From: Amazonocrinis nigriterrae CENA67
Lineage (GTDB): Bacteria > Cyanobacteriota > Cyanobacteriia > Cyanobacteriales > Nostocaceae
Assembly (NCBI RefSeq): GCF_016056305.1
Contig: NZ_JAECZC010000062.1
Location: 45,101-109,100 of the forward strand
DNA length: 64,000 bases
Direction of reading: 5' to 3'
Below the pieces are notes generated by a model. It was not told where the DNA came from, did no database searches, and saw only the letters and a list, made by a program, of their open reading frames with translations. Shown piece after piece: positions 63,021 through 64,000 of the stretch (positions within the stretch are counted from its first letter, which is position 1; each line of letters begins with the position of its first letter). The translations under genes were made by a program, and so were the position numbers.

Positions 63021-63046
63021 CAAAATGTGCATTGTGTAGTTTTTTG
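63021..63046 (+). terminator. Probable weak terminator after glnB
   Basis: CAAAATG and CATTGTG can pair with one mismatch over a TG turn, followed by TAGTTTTTT. About 120 bases after the glnB stop. Confidence 0.4.
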
Positions 63047-63059
63047 AAGTGTAGTTGCA

Positions 63060-63172
63060 TAAGGGCTAGACGCATTACTACAGTGCGTGTACTTTAAGGG
63101 CAGAACCCTAGCCGGATTTTGAAATTTGCTTGACTGCAACTTGGTAAAACAAAATACTAAGTTGCAGTTTTT
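63060..63172 (+). ncRNA. Candidate structured small RNA downstream of glnB
   Basis: The non-coding stretch can fold as a three-way junction. GGCTA (63064-63068) pairs with TAGCC (63109-63113), enclosing hairpin ACGCA/TGCGT (63070-63074/63084-63088) and hairpin GGG/CCC (63098-63100/63106-63108). A terminator-type hairpin with T5 follows. Not matched to a known RNA by eye (no Yfr1 ACTCCTCACAC, not tRNA-like). Could also be the distal glnB 3' UTR. Confidence 0.4.
63133..63172 (+). terminator. Strong rho-independent terminator
   Basis: ACTGCAACTT-G-GTA and TAC-T-AAGTTGCAGT form a long stem around AAAACAAAA; T5 follows. No coding gene ends directly before it. Confidence 0.75.
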
Positions 63173-63174
63173 CT

Positions 63175-63807
63175 TAATTTCAACTTAAAAATAACATTAC
63201 TAGGACTGACGCGCATTGTCATATTTTTTTCGCGTGGGTTGTCAATAGTCAATGGTCAATAGTCCAAAAACCTTGATTGTTGACTATTGACTGCGATCGC
63301 AGAAAATATGTGTGCCAGTTGCGTAAGTCCTGATTACCCCAAATACATCCTGATTCACCTGATTGAGCTATCAACACCTCAATACGCATATTTCAGCTAC
63401 ATAAAAAACCCCCTGTGGGAGGATAGGGTAATCAGTATTTATCCGTAGTATTATTGAGCTTATAGTTAATTCGTCGCGATCGCAGTTATTACTGTGATTG
63501 TTTTTCTCATTTTAAGCTCTGCAATCGAAAAATGGGATGAGGGGTAACACCGCGTCTTTAGCAGGAGAGATGGGGGGATAGGGAGATCTTTTGTGAGGAG
63601 GTAGGAATTTATGTATTTTTCAGGTTGCTATATTCAAAATTTGCAGATGACCATAGTAAGTAGACTGATAGGATTTTAAATTTTGGATTTTGCGAAAATT
63701 TGTCAGGAGGGTTTCCCACCATAACAAACTTTTCAAAACAGACTTAAACATGGGTCTTTGTTGGAGACTCACGTTAATTACGAATTACGAATTACGCCTA
63801 ATGTGAA
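63175..63807. other. 633-bp spacer, repeats only
   Basis: It contains GTCAATAGTCAATGGTCAATAGTCC (first part about 63241) with TTGACTATTGACT opposite it (about 63279), a dispersed GCGTAAGTCCTGATTA phrase (about 63319), and an ATTACGA repeat beside the transposase remnant. No gene is seen. Confidence 0.5.
63402..63423 (-). terminator. Possible minus-strand terminator
   Basis: Read on the minus strand, CCTCCC-ACA-GGGGG is followed by TTTTTT. It could end minus-strand transcription from the transposase remnant side; the stem is imperfect. Confidence 0.4.
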
Positions 63808-64000
63808 TTAAAGAGGTAGAGACTGGAAAGTGAGAACATTAATGCCAAAACGGCGACGAAGTAATAGACGTAGAGTGTGAGATGCAATTTTTGCAGCAAT
63901 ATGGACACAAAAACCATCAACAGTTTTGTTGAGTAAGCGTTCAGGATTACGCCCAGTATGGGTGAATTTCGTGAAAAACACCTTCTATGGGTTGGCGGAC
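63808..64000 (-). pseudogene. C-terminal remnant of an IS transposase (cut by window edge)
   Basis: On the minus strand a frame reads HTGRNPERLLNKTVDGF, then HIAAKIASHTLRLLLRRRFG, and INVLTFQ before TAA (63808-63810), the look of a DDE transposase C-terminus (possibly IS982-like; family uncertain). A TAG interrupts the same frame near 63985, just before KVFFTKFTHTG, so the copy is probably broken. ATTACGA repeats lie at its end. The rest is outside the window. Confidence 0.6.

Overview
The window comes from a heterocyst-forming filamentous cyanobacterium (Nostoc/Anabaena/Tolypothrix group). The evidence is the dense HIP1 octamer GCGATCGC in both coding and spacer DNA, a hetF gene preceded by a tandem array of NsiR1 small-RNA genes, a P-II (glnB) gene, a stand-alone helical carotenoid protein, and many heptanucleotide and GGGAATT/CATTACC-type spacer repeats. 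No species call is attempted.

Layout. 1-11.7 kb: small hypotheticals, a luciferase-like monooxygenase, a Uma2 protein, a giant TamB-type envelope protein and GmhB. 11.7-21.4 kb: an SDR, a methyltransferase, a DUF411 protein, hetF (minus strand) with six divergent NsiR1 copies, MsrB, a FadL-type porin and a medium-chain dehydrogenase. 21.66-29.3 kb: tRNA-Val(TAC), followed 41 bp later by what looks like the end of a Tn7-like type V-K CRISPR-associated transposon (CAST) with a doubly truncated tnsB, then a complete type I restriction-modification operon (hsdM-hsdS-antitoxin-PIN toxin-uma2-hsdR, minus strand). 29.9-38.4 kb: a Gly/Thr repeat protein, a hydrolase, a zincin, an FeS-type photolyase divergent from a split photolyase (FAD half and antenna half as separate genes in reversed order), and a carotenoid protein. 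38.6-44.9 kb: MFS transporter, GST, SDR, nitroreductase, old yellow enzyme and thioredoxin, with a divergent ArsR-type regulator. 45-49.2 kb: LD-carboxypeptidase, DUF2262, a second PIN toxin-antitoxin pair and a Lin0512 protein. 49.4-53.4 kb: a co-directional set with a PaO-type Rieske oxygenase, DUF3598, an FAD monooxygenase and an NTF2-fold protein. 53.68-54.42 kb: a second, partly decayed NsiR1-like array. 55-64 kb: thioredoxin-like protein, membrane subtilase, ThiD, glnB, a candidate structured RNA, and a broken transposase at the right edge.

How the parts relate. Nitrogen status and heterocyst development are represented by hetF, NsiR1 and glnB. Each NsiR1 unit carries its own TCCGGA (DIF+ type) promoter element and a rho-independent terminator. 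Twelve units are visible, split 6 + 6 between two loci 36 kb apart; the hetF-proximal one is antisense to the presumed hetF leader. Light and redox stress are covered by the photolyases, the carotenoid protein and the 40-45 kb reductase group. The CAST remnant at a tRNA, next to restriction and toxin genes, marks the main accessory island.

The findings most worth a second look are the detached NsiR1 array, the CAST scar, the split photolyase, the Rieske/FAD-monooxygenase cluster and the folded RNA candidate downstream of glnB. All family assignments were made by reading motifs; no database search was run.
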